Origin: an uncultured Pelagibacteraceae bacterium
GTDB lineage: Bacteria > Pseudomonadota > Alphaproteobacteria > Pelagibacterales > Pelagibacteraceae
Reading direction: 5' to 3'
DNA length: 61,493 nucleotides
Assembly: GCA_902592265.1 (NCBI GenBank)
Contig: CACJDV010000005.1
Location: forward strand, 1-61,493
The notes below the pieces were generated by a model. The model had not been told where the DNA came from and did not search any database. It was given only the letters and a program-made list of their open reading frames with translations. Each line of letters begins with the position of its first letter. The stretch's first letter is position 1. Below, piece by piece: positions 53,865-61,493 of the stretch. The position numbers and the translations under genes are program-made.

Positions 53865-54983
53865 TTAGTTTTTGATTGCATCTCCTGGGTTAACATATTC
53901 ATGTCCAAAAACATCTGCAACAGCTTTATAAGTCACATGACCCTTATGAACATTTAATCCTGCTAAAAAGTTTTTATCTTCACTAAGAGCTTTTTGATAA
54001 CCTCTATTGGCTAATTTGACTAAATAAGGAAGTGTTGCTTTGTTTAATGCGATAGTTGATGTTCTAGGAACCCCTCCTGGCATGTTAGCCACACAATAGT
54101 GAACAACATTATCAACTATAAAAGTTGGATCATTAAAAGTTGTCGGTTTACTTGTTTCTACACAACCACCTTGATCAATTGCAACGTCAACAATAACTGA
54201 GCCTCTTTTCATTAATTTTAACATATCTTTAGTGACTAATTTGGGCGCTTCTGCTCCGGGGATTAAAACTCCTCCTACTATTAAGTCTGCTTCAGCTACT
54301 AACTTTTTTAAATCTATCTTATCACTTTGTTCTGGAATAATTTTATCTCCAAACATTTCAACTAATTGTTTTAACCTTGCTTCTGATTTATCTACAACAT
54401 GAACTTTAGCACGCATACCTGTTGCTATAGTTGCAGCGTTTTCTCCTACTACACCTCCACCTAAAATTAAAACATTCGCTGGTTCACCACCAGGAGCTCC
54501 ACCCAACAATACTCCTCTACCTTTTTGGTTTTTTTCTAAACAATGTGCTCCAGCTTGAACTGACATACGTCCTGCTACGGCACTCATAGGTGCAAGTAAA
54601 GGAAGCCTTCCATTATCATCGGTGATGGTTTCATAAGCTATATTAATACTTTTTGATTTTACTAAACCCTCTGTCAATTCTTTTGCAGCAGCTAAATGTA
54701 AATAAGTATATACGATTTGATTTTCTTTGATCATTTCAACCTCAATTTTTTGAGGTTCTTTTACTTTAACAATTATTTCAGCATCATTAAAAATATCAGT
54801 GGCTTTTTCTATGATTTTTGCGCCAGCATTTTTGTACTGATCATTATCAAAACCCGCTTCAAAACCTCCATTGTTTTCGACTAAAACTTCGTGCCCCTCG
54901 GAGACAAGAGTTTTTACACTATCCGGTGTTAAGCCTATTCTATTTTCTTGAGGTTTGATTTCTTTAGGTACGCCAATTCTCAT
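53865..54983 (-). CDS. ald: Alanine dehydrogenase
   Basis: 372 residues. MRIGVPKEIKPQENRIGLTPDS, VKVKEP with the active-site lysine, TYLHLAA with catalytic histidine, LLGGAPGGEPANVLILGGGVVGENAA (NAD site) and the VDVAIDQGGC motif are all present. It oxidises alanine to pyruvate and ammonia. Next to a class III aminotransferase, it would recycle alanine formed when pyruvate accepts the amino group. Confidence 0.95.
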   Translation of the reverse strand: MRIGVPKEIKPQENRIGLTPDSVKTLVSEGHEVLVENNGGFEAGFDNDQYKNAGAKIIEKATDIFNDAEIIVKVKEPQKIEVEMIKENQIVYTYLHLAAAKELTEGLVKSKSINIAYETITDDNGRLPLLAPMSAVAGRMSVQAGAHCLEKNQKGRGVLLGGAPGGEPANVLILGGGVVGENAATIATGMRAKVHVVDKSEARLKQLVEMFGDKIIPEQSDKIDLKKLVAEADLIVGGVLIPGAEAPKLVTKDMLKLMKRGSVIVDVAIDQGGCVETSKPTTFNDPTFIVDNVVHYCVANMPGGVPRTSTIALNKATLPYLVKLANRGYQKALSEDKNFLAGLNVHKGHVTYKAVADVFGHEYVNPGDAIKN

Positions 54984-54992
54984 TAACGAAAT

Positions 54993-56339
54993 TTAATTCT
55001 TTTTACTTTTTGCGTAATTAGTTATTCCAGTTCTTAGTTTTTCTATAATTTCATCAATATGTTTTTTTTCACAAATAAACATTGGTGCAATTATTAAACA
55101 ATCGCCAGTGGCTTTAAAATTAACTCCGGCATCATAACAATGTTTAAAAGTGGCTAAGCCCGCTTTGCCGGGTCTTCCATCAGTTTTAATATCTATACCG
55201 CCCATCATTCCATATCCTCTAATATTGTCCACTACATCAATATCTTTAAGAGAAAATAAACCTTCTTGGAAGTAAGGAGCAAGTTCTTTTGCTCTATTAA
55301 AAATATCCTCTTTTTCAAAAATATCTTGAACAGCTAATGCTGCTGCAACAGAAACTGGTATTCCTGAATAAGTGTAACCATGAAATAGTTCTATCGCACC
55401 TTTTGGAGAATTATCCATAACTGCATCATAAATTTCTTCTTTACAAGCAACCACACCAAATGGAACAATTCCATTAGTTGTTGCCTTTGCCATTGTCATT
55501 ATATCTGGTGTTACGCCAAACTCTTGAGCTCCAAATGCTGAACCAGTCCTTCCCCAACCTGTAATTACTTCATCAAAAATTAAAAGTATTTTATGTTTGT
55601 CACAAAGTTCTCTTAATCTTTGTAAATATCCAACTGGAGGAACTAAAGTTCCTGTTGAACCAGCAATTGGTTCAACAATACAAGCTGCAATATTTTCTGA
55701 ACCAAAATTAGTACAAATTCTTTCTAAGTCATTTGCAATTTCAGCGCCTGTTTCAGGTTGACCTGATATAAATTTATGTTCATCTAAATGTGTATGCCTC
55801 ATATGAACAACACCCGGCATCAGAACACTTGCATAAGCTTTGACATTATTAATCATTCCACCGACTGATGTTGCTCCAATATTCATCCCATGGTAGGCAC
55901 GTTCTCTTCCAACAAATCTAAATCTTTGACCTTCACCTCTAGCTTTATGGTAGGCAATACTAATTTTAATTGCAGTTTCAACCGCAGTAGATCCGCAAAT
56001 CGTATAAAAAATTTTGTTTAAATTACCTGGAGTATGTTTTGAAATTTTAGTAGCTAACTCAAAAGATCCACCAAATCCTTGTTGGAAGGGTTGGCAATAA
56101 TCTAAAGTTTGTAATTGATTTGTTATAGCTTCAATAATTTCTTTTCTACCATGTCCTAGAGGATTGCAAAATAATCCTGAGCTAGCATCAATTTGCGTTT
56201 TACCTTGGTGATTTTTTAAATATACACCTTTTGCCTCAACAATAAGTTTTGGATTTTCTTTAAAATCTTTATTAGATGTAAATGGCATCCAATGTTCATT
56301 TAAAGAATTTGGTACAGATGTTCTTTTTTCTGAGCTCAT
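54993..56339 (-). CDS. tpa: Class III aminotransferase, probable taurine (or beta-alanine):pyruvate aminotransferase
   Basis: 448 residues of fold-type I PLP enzyme. It has LIFDEVITGWGRTG with the PLP aspartate (about 240), the Schiff-base lysine in TMAKATTNG, and YTYSGIPVSVAAALA. The family includes omega-amino acid:pyruvate and taurine:pyruvate transaminases. Divergent tauABC and downstream ald suggest taurine as substrate and pyruvate as acceptor; sequence alone does not exclude beta-alanine or others. It begins the minus-strand operon with ald and the DMGDH-like gene. Confidence 0.8.
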   Translation of the reverse strand: MSSEKRTSVPNSLNEHWMPFTSNKDFKENPKLIVEAKGVYLKNHQGKTQIDASSGLFCNPLGHGRKEIIEAITNQLQTLDYCQPFQQGFGGSFELATKISKHTPGNLNKIFYTICGSTAVETAIKISIAYHKARGEGQRFRFVGRERAYHGMNIGATSVGGMINNVKAYASVLMPGVVHMRHTHLDEHKFISGQPETGAEIANDLERICTNFGSENIAACIVEPIAGSTGTLVPPVGYLQRLRELCDKHKILLIFDEVITGWGRTGSAFGAQEFGVTPDIMTMAKATTNGIVPFGVVACKEEIYDAVMDNSPKGAIELFHGYTYSGIPVSVAAALAVQDIFEKEDIFNRAKELAPYFQEGLFSLKDIDVVDNIRGYGMMGGIDIKTDGRPGKAGLATFKHCYDAGVNFKATGDCLIIAPMFICEKKHIDEIIEKLRTGITNYAKSKKN

Positions 56340-56356
56340 TTTAAAAATTTTTAAAA

Positions 56357-56398
56357 GGTTTATTAATGAATCCTTAGACTAATTAAGTCCAATAAACC
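56357..56398. other. Inverted-repeat structure upstream of aminotransferase gene
   Basis: GGTTTATT (56357-56364) pairs with AATAAACC (56391-56398), with a nested GACT/AGTC pair (56377-56380, 56386-56389). It lies in the leader of the minus-strand aminotransferase gene, 18 bp before its ATG. A folded leader or operator is possible; the T-run of a terminator is missing. Confidence 0.4.
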
Positions 56399-56412
56399 AC
56401 CAAAATAATTGT

Positions 56413-56429
56413 CACAACTTAAAGTTGTG
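56413..56429. promoter_or_regulatory. 17-bp palindrome in the taurine divergent promoter region
   Basis: CACAACTT-A-AAGTTGTG is a perfect 8-bp inverted repeat about a central A. It sits between the divergent aminotransferase and tauA genes, about 87 bp before the tauA ATG. The form fits an operator for a dimeric regulator. No regulator gene is adjacent. Confidence 0.5.
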
Positions 56430-56515
56430 TAACTAGAATGAGCATTTTTTTGTTTTACATATAGGTCAAATTAATCTTAAAATTGAAACATATAAATAAA
56501 CAAGGAAGAGGAAAA

Positions 56516-57457
56516 ATGAAAAAAATAATTAGTTTTATTCTTGGATGTTTTGTAGCTCTTAATCTCTCAATTTCTGTTGCTAATTCAGCAGCTAATGAGG
56601 TTAGAGTTGCATACTTCTTAGAGTGGCCAAGCCCAAATCTAGAGGACATGATGAAGAAAAATTTCGCCAAAGCTCTAGGAGTTCCTGTTAAGTGGACTAA
56701 CTTTACTAATGGTGGTGCAATGACTGATGCTATGTTGGCAGGAGATATTGATATCTCTTACTCTCAAGGTTTAGTTCCATTCATTAATGCTGTTAAATCA
56801 AAAGCTCCTATCAAACTTGTAGATGTAGCTATGGAATATGGCATGGGTGGTACAACATGTGTAACATCTAATGCTTCAGGTATAACGAAAGCTAACGCTA
56901 CAGAACTTGAAGGTAAAAAAGTTGCTGTTCCACTAGGTACAATGGCTGAATACGTTTTTGATGAAAGTATGAAAGTTGTTGGTGCGGACAGAAAAAAAAT
57001 GGATATCATTCAAATGGACCCTGAAGAAGGTGCAGCTGCTTTGGTGAGTGGCGATGTTGTAATGGCATGTTTATTTGGTGGTAACTCAATTAAAGCTGCA
57101 ACTGCAGTTGGATCTAGATTGCTTACAGTACAAGAAGCTAGAGACGCAGGTATCTTAGGTATCGATATAACTTCAGTAACTACTAAGTTTATGAAGGAAA
57201 ATCCAGGTATGCTAAGAACTTTTATTGAAGTAACTCATGAGGCTAATGCGAGATATAGAGCTGGCAAAAGTGATATGAACGCAATGTCGAAAGCTTCAGA
57301 AATGAAAGTTGCTGATATGAAAGAAACTTTAAGTGGCTTTAAATTTCTAACACCAGAGGAAACTAAACAATCTATGGAAAGTGGAAATCTTGATGCATTC
57401 TTAAAAGGAATGGGTACACCAAGAGGAAACGTAGATACTAGTTTCTTACCTTTATAA
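56516..57457 (+). CDS. tauA: Taurine ABC transporter substrate-binding protein
   Basis: About 313 residues. Signal peptide MKKIISFILGCFVALN to about NSAA, then VRVAYFLEWPSPNLEDMMKKNF and GDIDISYSQGLVPF, the type II binding-protein fold of the TauA/SsuA group. I use ATG 56516 with AGGAAGAGG at 56503-56511 upstream rather than the TTG at 56483. Followed by hairpin terminator, tauB and tauC. Other organosulfonates could be substrates. Confidence 0.87.
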   Translation: MKKIISFILGCFVALNLSISVANSAANEVRVAYFLEWPSPNLEDMMKKNFAKALGVPVKWTNFTNGGAMTDAMLAGDIDISYSQGLVPFINAVKSKAPIKLVDVAMEYGMGGTTCVTSNASGITKANATELEGKKVAVPLGTMAEYVFDESMKVVGADRKKMDIIQMDPEEGAAALVSGDVVMACLFGGNSIKAATAVGSRLLTVQEARDAGILGIDITSVTTKFMKENPGMLRTFIEVTHEANARYRAGKSDMNAMSKASEMKVADMKETLSGFKFLTPEETKQSMESGNLDAFLKGMGTPRGNVDTSFLPL

Positions 57458-57480
57458 TCTAAGGGAAATTTAAATTTTAA

Positions 57481-57517
57481 TAGGCGCCAATTGTAATAAA
57501 TTGGTGCCTATTTTTTT
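57481..57517 (+). terminator. Hairpin and T7 between tauA and tauB
   Basis: TAGGCGCCAATT (57481-57492) pairs with AATTGGTGCCTA (57499-57510), 12 bp with one G-T pair, 6-base loop, then seven T (57511-57517). It has full factor-independent terminator form inside the transporter operon. Read-through would supply tauBC. Confidence 0.85.
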
Positions 57518-57545
57518 ACTAAAAATTCAAATATAAAGTCTCTTT

Positions 57546-58343
57546 ATGAGTGATTTAGTTTCACAAAATCTAAACATGATTTTTAAAACTCCTAAAGGAG
57601 AAACTGTTCATGCATTAAAAGATTTAAATTTTACTCTTAAAAAAGGTGAGCTTCTCACAGTTCTTGGGCCGTCTGGTTGTGGAAAGACCACATTGCTAAA
57701 CATTACTGCAGGATTTATTAGGCCAACTTCAGGAAGTATTACTCTAAATAATAAAGAAATAGATGGGCCAGGAGTTGAACGAGGAATGGTTTTTCAGCAA
57801 GGTGCTTTATTTGAATGGCTAACAGTTGCTGAAAATGTCAACTTTGGATTAAGAATGAAAAAAGAAGATCCAGTTGAAACACAAAAAAAAGTTGATGAAT
57901 GGTTAGAGATTGTTGGATTAAAGGGTTTTGGGAATACTCCAACTTATCAGTTATCTGGAGGAATGCAGCAAAGAGTTGCCCTTGCAAGATGTCTAATCAA
58001 CAACCCAGATTTGATTTTGATGGATGAACCATTAGGAGCTCTTGACGCGCTTACAAGAGAAAAAATGCAGTCCCTAGTTTTAAAAATTTGGAAAGAGACT
58101 GGCAAAACAATTATCCTAATTACTCATTCAGTTGAAGAAGCTTTGCTTCTTGGGGAAAGATTATATGTAATGGCTCCAAGGCCGGGAAGGATACACAAAG
58201 AATACAATCTGCCATTTGCTTCAATGGGATTAAAAGAGGACTTAAGGGAGATTAAAAAAAATAAAGATTTTTCTCAAAAACGAGAAGAAATTTTAGAAAT
58301 GATCTGGAACATGGAAGAAGAAATTATGGGGAAAGATAATTAA
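57546..58343 (+). CDS. tauB: Taurine ABC transporter ATP-binding protein
   Basis: 265 residues. Walker A GPSGCGKTTLLN (near residue 40), signature LSGGMQQRVALARCL, Walker B LILMDEPLGALD, and switch His in ITHSVEEALLLG. Starts 28 bp after the terminator hairpin. The TAA stop abuts the tauC ATG. Subfamily is that of nitrate/sulfonate/taurine importers. Confidence 0.92.
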   Translation: MSDLVSQNLNMIFKTPKGETVHALKDLNFTLKKGELLTVLGPSGCGKTTLLNITAGFIRPTSGSITLNNKEIDGPGVERGMVFQQGALFEWLTVAENVNFGLRMKKEDPVETQKKVDEWLEIVGLKGFGNTPTYQLSGGMQQRVALARCLINNPDLILMDEPLGALDALTREKMQSLVLKIWKETGKTIILITHSVEEALLLGERLYVMAPRPGRIHKEYNLPFASMGLKEDLREIKKNKDFSQKREEILEMIWNMEEEIMGKDN

Positions 58344-60269
58344 ATGTTAACACAAATATTAACTTTTCTCATATTTTTTGCTGTAGTTGGCTGTATTCTT
58401 TATGGAAGAAGACTAATAAGAACTGAAAAAGTAGATGCGGTATTTGGAAATCCTGAAAGAGCATTAGGTGGTACTCACTGGGTAATTGTTGGAAGTAGCT
58501 TTTTACTTTTAATTTGGCTCTATTATTCTTGGGATATAGCAAAAGGATTTTACCCAAAATCTGCTAACGAGTTATGCCAAGTTGCAAAAGTTAATGACTC
58601 TTTACTTGGATTAAAATATCAATTTCCAATAGAGGAAAGAGAGTTCAAAAGTACATCACAAATAAAAAAAGAAAATAAAAATTTAAGATTAATCCAAAAT
58701 GAAATTCAAAATTCTAAGGAACTAAATAGTCAACAAAAAAATGTGCTTATTAGTTATATTAGTAAAACTAATCAACTTATCCCGCTACTTACAAATGAAG
58801 ATTTATTAGAAAATGAAACTAAACAAAAAATAGATGATATCACTGGAAAAATTAATCTATTAACTGAAAATTTCCAAAAACCTGATTATCCATTTGAAAG
58901 TGAGCAGGAACTCAATAAGAGACTCAAAGCAGTAGAGGAAGAAGGTGGCTGGGGTATAACTAAAGTAGATGCAGGCTCTGGTTCTATTGAAAATACATTA
59001 GAAGTGCCTTTGGTGCCTGCAACATATAGAGGTTTAAAGTTTCACACTGCCGCTCAAGAATTAAGCTTAATAAGTGACGAATTTTTTAAATTAAGAAATC
59101 ATAACCCTCAATTTAAAAGTAAGATTAAAGAACTTAAAGAAGAAATTAAATCTTATAGAAAAAATTTGGACGATAGTCAGGAAGTAGCTTCAACATACGC
59201 AAAAAATATAGTTAAGATTGCTAGAAGAATTGAATTTGCAAGTATTTACCCTCCAAATGCATTAGATAAGATGCAGGCAGCAATTGTAAAATTTGATAAT
59301 GCTCAAAATAAAGAACAAGGTGGATTGAGATTAATAGATATTTTCTTATTCCCTGCTGGAACTATAGTTGCCAGTGGTCCAAGTTGTTCAGAACAGGGAT
59401 CTGGTAGATGGTTACCTAAACCATCCGATACTTTCAATAAATTCATATTAATGTCTAAACCTAGCGTAGGTTATAAAGATATTCCTCTATTGTGGATACA
59501 GATGGTTGATGTGAGCAAAATGATTGGTTTTATTTTGCCAGACTGGATAGCAGATATTTTACCAGGTGAGTACCCTGTTCATAGTAAAGATGGAATAGTA
59601 AAACAAAACTTTAAAGGTGGAGTTTTAAAAATTGTAACTGGTGATTTTAATTTGTTTAAAGTGCCTGTTCCTTACGGACATATTTGGGACTCTTTTTTAA
59701 GAGTTTTTCTTGGTTTAGTTTTCGGAATATTAATTGGTGTGCCGCTTGGTCTATTTATGGGATTAAATAGATTCGCAAAAGGTTTTTTTGATCCTTTGAT
59801 TGAGCTTTATAGACCAGTACCGCCACTTGCATGGGCTCCTCTTATCATCTCAGTTTTGGGAATTGATAATACTGGAAAAGTGTTTTTACTATTCATGGTT
59901 TCTTTGTCGATAATGATAATTTCTGCTCGAGCAGGAGCATCTGGAACTCAACTATCAAAAATTCATGCAGCTCACTCATTAGGAGCATCAAAAAGACAAA
60001 TATTAAGACATGTTATTTTTCCTAACTCATTACCGGAGATACTTACTGGTATAAGAGTTGCTGTAGGTATGTGTTGGGGGACCTTGGTAGCTGCAGAATT
60101 TTTAGCTGGTACTACTGGTATTGGTTTTGTTGAAAATGTAGCTAAGAAATATTTTCAATATGAGGTTATATGGATAACAATTTTTATCATGGGAATGCTT
60201 GGATTATTGTTTGATATTACTTTAAGAAAAATAATTGATAAAACAATACCTTGGAGAGGTAAAGGTTAA
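58344..60269 (+). CDS. tauC: Taurine ABC transporter permease with large N-terminal insertion
   Basis: 641 residues, more than twice the usual TauC (about 275). Two hydrophobic helices lie at residues 5-20 and 46-63. A hydrophilic helical/coiled-coil region with no recognisable domain occupies about 70-355. From about 357 (WLPKPSDTFNKF) the sequence matches standard TauC: DPLIELYRPVPPLAWAPL, then the EAA loop AAHSLGASKRQILRHVIFP near 541-560 and five core helices. The core is intact. The insert sits between the first helices and the LPxP motif. Confidence 0.88.
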   Translation: MLTQILTFLIFFAVVGCILYGRRLIRTEKVDAVFGNPERALGGTHWVIVGSSFLLLIWLYYSWDIAKGFYPKSANELCQVAKVNDSLLGLKYQFPIEEREFKSTSQIKKENKNLRLIQNEIQNSKELNSQQKNVLISYISKTNQLIPLLTNEDLLENETKQKIDDITGKINLLTENFQKPDYPFESEQELNKRLKAVEEEGGWGITKVDAGSGSIENTLEVPLVPATYRGLKFHTAAQELSLISDEFFKLRNHNPQFKSKIKELKEEIKSYRKNLDDSQEVASTYAKNIVKIARRIEFASIYPPNALDKMQAAIVKFDNAQNKEQGGLRLIDIFLFPAGTIVASGPSCSEQGSGRWLPKPSDTFNKFILMSKPSVGYKDIPLLWIQMVDVSKMIGFILPDWIADILPGEYPVHSKDGIVKQNFKGGVLKIVTGDFNLFKVPVPYGHIWDSFLRVFLGLVFGILIGVPLGLFMGLNRFAKGFFDPLIELYRPVPPLAWAPLIISVLGIDNTGKVFLLFMVSLSIMIISARAGASGTQLSKIHAAHSLGASKRQILRHVIFPNSLPEILTGIRVAVGMCWGTLVAAEFLAGTTGIGFVENVAKKYFQYEVIWITIFIMGMLGLLFDITLRKIIDKTIPWRGKG

Positions 60270-61153
60270 CTGTTTTTTTTTAAAAATTCACTAATATATT
60301 TTGAGAGTTTAATCTTACCATAGTAGCGATAAACTTTATTTGATAAATTCATTTTTGTTAATGCAGACGCATATCTCTCACCTGGTCTTTTATTCAAAAA
60401 TTTTATTTTAGATTTAAACATTTTGGCAACATCTATAATTGAATAACTTTCTCTACTAGAAATACTATAATGTCTTGATAAGTTTTTTTTCCAAGCTAAA
60501 TAACATACTTCAATGGTATCATCTATATGAGTGAATCTTCTAGATTGTGACCCTGGTTTAACAACTGGTAAAGGTTTTTTATTTTTATAAGCCTCTTCGA
60601 ATATACCAATCACTGTAGACATTTTTCCTTTAGAAATTTGTTTTGGGCCGTAAACATTATAGAAATATATTACTTCAAACTTAAAATTGAACCATTTTTT
60701 TAAGTTTTCTAATAATTCTAAATTTTTAGCTTTTGTAAAAGCATATGGAGATAGATTTTTATCATTTCCTTTATTTCCTAATGAGGCAGATGTTGCAGAG
60801 TAGATAAGTTTAATATTATTTTTTAGACAAAAGTTAAATACTGAATTCGTTCCAACTGTATTGGAATCTATACATTCATTCATATTATTGAAGCTTTGAT
60901 AAATTCTTGCAAATTCTCCAAAATGAAAAACCACTTTAATTTTTTTTGGATTACCAATTATTTTTACAATATCCTTAGTATTCGCTTTAATGTATCTAAT
61001 CCGTTTATTCTTAAGATGATTCTTTTTAAAACCTGATGAATAGTTATCTATGCTAATAATAAGAAAACTAGTTTTTTTTAACAAATAATCTATCAAATTT
61101 GAACCAACAAAGCCTGCACCGCCAGTCACTAAAATGGTATTTTTTTTTGACAT
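60266..61153 (-). CDS. NAD-dependent epimerase/dehydratase (UDP-glucose 4-epimerase-like)
   Basis: 295 residues, extended SDR fold. TGGAGFVGSNLIDYL at the start and YAFTKAKNLEL (Tyr-x3-Lys, about residue 132) are visible, with NVYGPKQ. It probably makes a nucleotide sugar for surface glycan. It converges with tauC (4-bp overlap). Confidence 0.83.
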   Translation of the reverse strand: MSKKNTILVTGGAGFVGSNLIDYLLKKTSFLIISIDNYSSGFKKNHLKNKRIRYIKANTKDIVKIIGNPKKIKVVFHFGEFARIYQSFNNMNECIDSNTVGTNSVFNFCLKNNIKLIYSATSASLGNKGNDKNLSPYAFTKAKNLELLENLKKWFNFKFEVIYFYNVYGPKQISKGKMSTVIGIFEEAYKNKKPLPVVKPGSQSRRFTHIDDTIEVCYLAWKKNLSRHYSISSRESYSIIDVAKMFKSKIKFLNKRPGERYASALTKMNLSNKVYRYYGKIKLSKYISEFLKKNS

Positions 61154-61201
61154 GATTTCTTATAGTTTTAATTATTATTTAATCAAGTAGTAAAGCCTGG
61201 A

Positions 61202-61493
61202 TTAATCTATCCAAGATTTATATTTTTCTAAATTATTGAGGATATAATTTGGTAAAATATCTAAATTTACTTTTGTTAAATCAAATCTATTATTTTGTTT
61301 TTTTTCGGTTGAAGACTTTGTGTCTAATAAATGATCATAGTTTATAAATTTATTTTTAATTTTATATTCAATAGCTTTTAGATCATCATTTTTTAATTCA
61401 AATTCAGAATGCATTTCATCATTTAAATATTTTCTTAATAACTCCTCTGGAGTTTTTAAATTTGTAAAATGCCAACCTCCGTCTTCTATAATT
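61202..61493 (-). CDS. Glycosyltransferase family 17-like protein, 5' part cut by window edge
   Basis: The frame is open to the window's right edge (upstream part missing), and about 96 residues are visible. Translated from the edge, it reads EDGGWHFTNLKTPEELLRKYLND, then MHSEFELKNDD. The GGWHF...E pattern is that of the GT17 family (bisecting GlcNAc-transferase-like), also found in bacterial glycan loci. The ATG at 61414 is internal, not the start. Confidence 0.65.
   Translation of the reverse strand, partial: IIEDGGWHFTNLKTPEELLRKYLNDEMHSEFELKNDDLKAIEYKIKNKFINYDHLLDTKSSTEKKQNNRFDLTKVNLDILPNYILNNLEKYKSWID

Noticed and set aside
56455-56670. Minus-strand frame of 71 codons overlapping tauA start
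   Set aside because: It covers the tauA signal peptide antisense and has no support.
1-61493. CRISPR arrays, IS elements, rRNA, prophage
   Set aside because: No regularly spaced repeats, transposase or integrase frames, or rRNA segments are visible.

Overview
The window looks like a chromosome segment from a streamlined marine alphaproteobacterium of the SAR11 / Candidatus Pelagibacter type. This is inference from content. The DNA is very AT-rich (I judge near 30% GC by eye), intergenic gaps are usually under 100 bp, many neighbours overlap by 1-12 bp, and the gene set is typical of that group: taurine ABC transport with an aminotransferase and alanine dehydrogenase, a dimethylglycine-dehydrogenase-like enzyme, TRAP transport, prpDBC, class II DAHP synthase and class III CoA-transferase. 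There is one tRNA gene and no insertion sequence, CRISPR array, rRNA or prophage.

Layout. 1-8.8 kb (minus): trmJ-like methyltransferase (cut by the edge), cimA, cysS, nadE, class II DAHP synthase, glmS and a stand-alone GlmU acetyltransferase domain. 8.9-13.1 kb (plus): gph and the methylcitrate cycle genes prpD-prpB-prpC. 13.1-16.1 kb (minus): nrdA-nrdB with a possible NrdR box upstream. 16.2-18.0 kb (plus): phosphohexomutase and a DUF2061 membrane protein preceded by a terminator-like hairpin. 18.0-22.7 kb (minus): TRAP transporter dctP-dctQ-dctM followed by dusA and a TauE/SafE permease. 22.8-28.4 kb: CoA-transferase, rpoZ, an MFS carrier, a 3-hydroxyisobutyrate-dehydrogenase-like enzyme, an FMN-binding protein, a SemiSWEET and carbonic-anhydrase-like proteins of the beta and gamma classes. 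28.4-34.8 kb: redoxin, GT4 and GT9 glycosyltransferases, DUF6165, a metal-site-altered M24 protein and a polar amino acid ABC importer without an adjacent ATPase. 34.9-40.0 kb: polyamine synthesis and methylthioadenosine (MTA) salvage, with apt divergent. 40.0-47.0 kb: an AT-rich surface-sugar cluster (rfbBAC, C-methyltransferase, ketoreductase, glycosyltransferases) ending at tRNA-Met(CAT). 47.1-51.4 kb: TPR/GT9 protein, two paralogous small tail-anchored proteins, a double winged-helix regulator and a BASS symporter. 51.4-60.3 kb: DMGDH-like oxidase, ald, class III aminotransferase and tauABC with an unusually long TauC. 60.3 kb to the end: an epimerase and a cut GT17 glycosyltransferase, perhaps the start of another surface-sugar cluster.

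How genes fit together. The polyamine block is close to a closed loop. The AdoMetDC-spermidine synthase fusion releases MTA, MtnP splits MTA to adenine and methylthioribose-1-phosphate, Apt recovers the adenine, and MtnA plus a class II aldolase process the sugar. The tau block would import an aminosulfonate, transaminate it with pyruvate as acceptor, and recycle alanine through Ald; a TauE/SafE exporter lies 37 kb away. The rfb block encodes what is needed for a C-methylated 6-deoxyhexose. All three binding-protein transporters (TRAP, amino acid ABC, taurine ABC) have a strong hairpin between the binding-protein gene and the next gene, which suggests shared post-transcriptional control of stoichiometry. 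No intergenic gap exceeds about 180 bp, so there are no long gene-free stretches.
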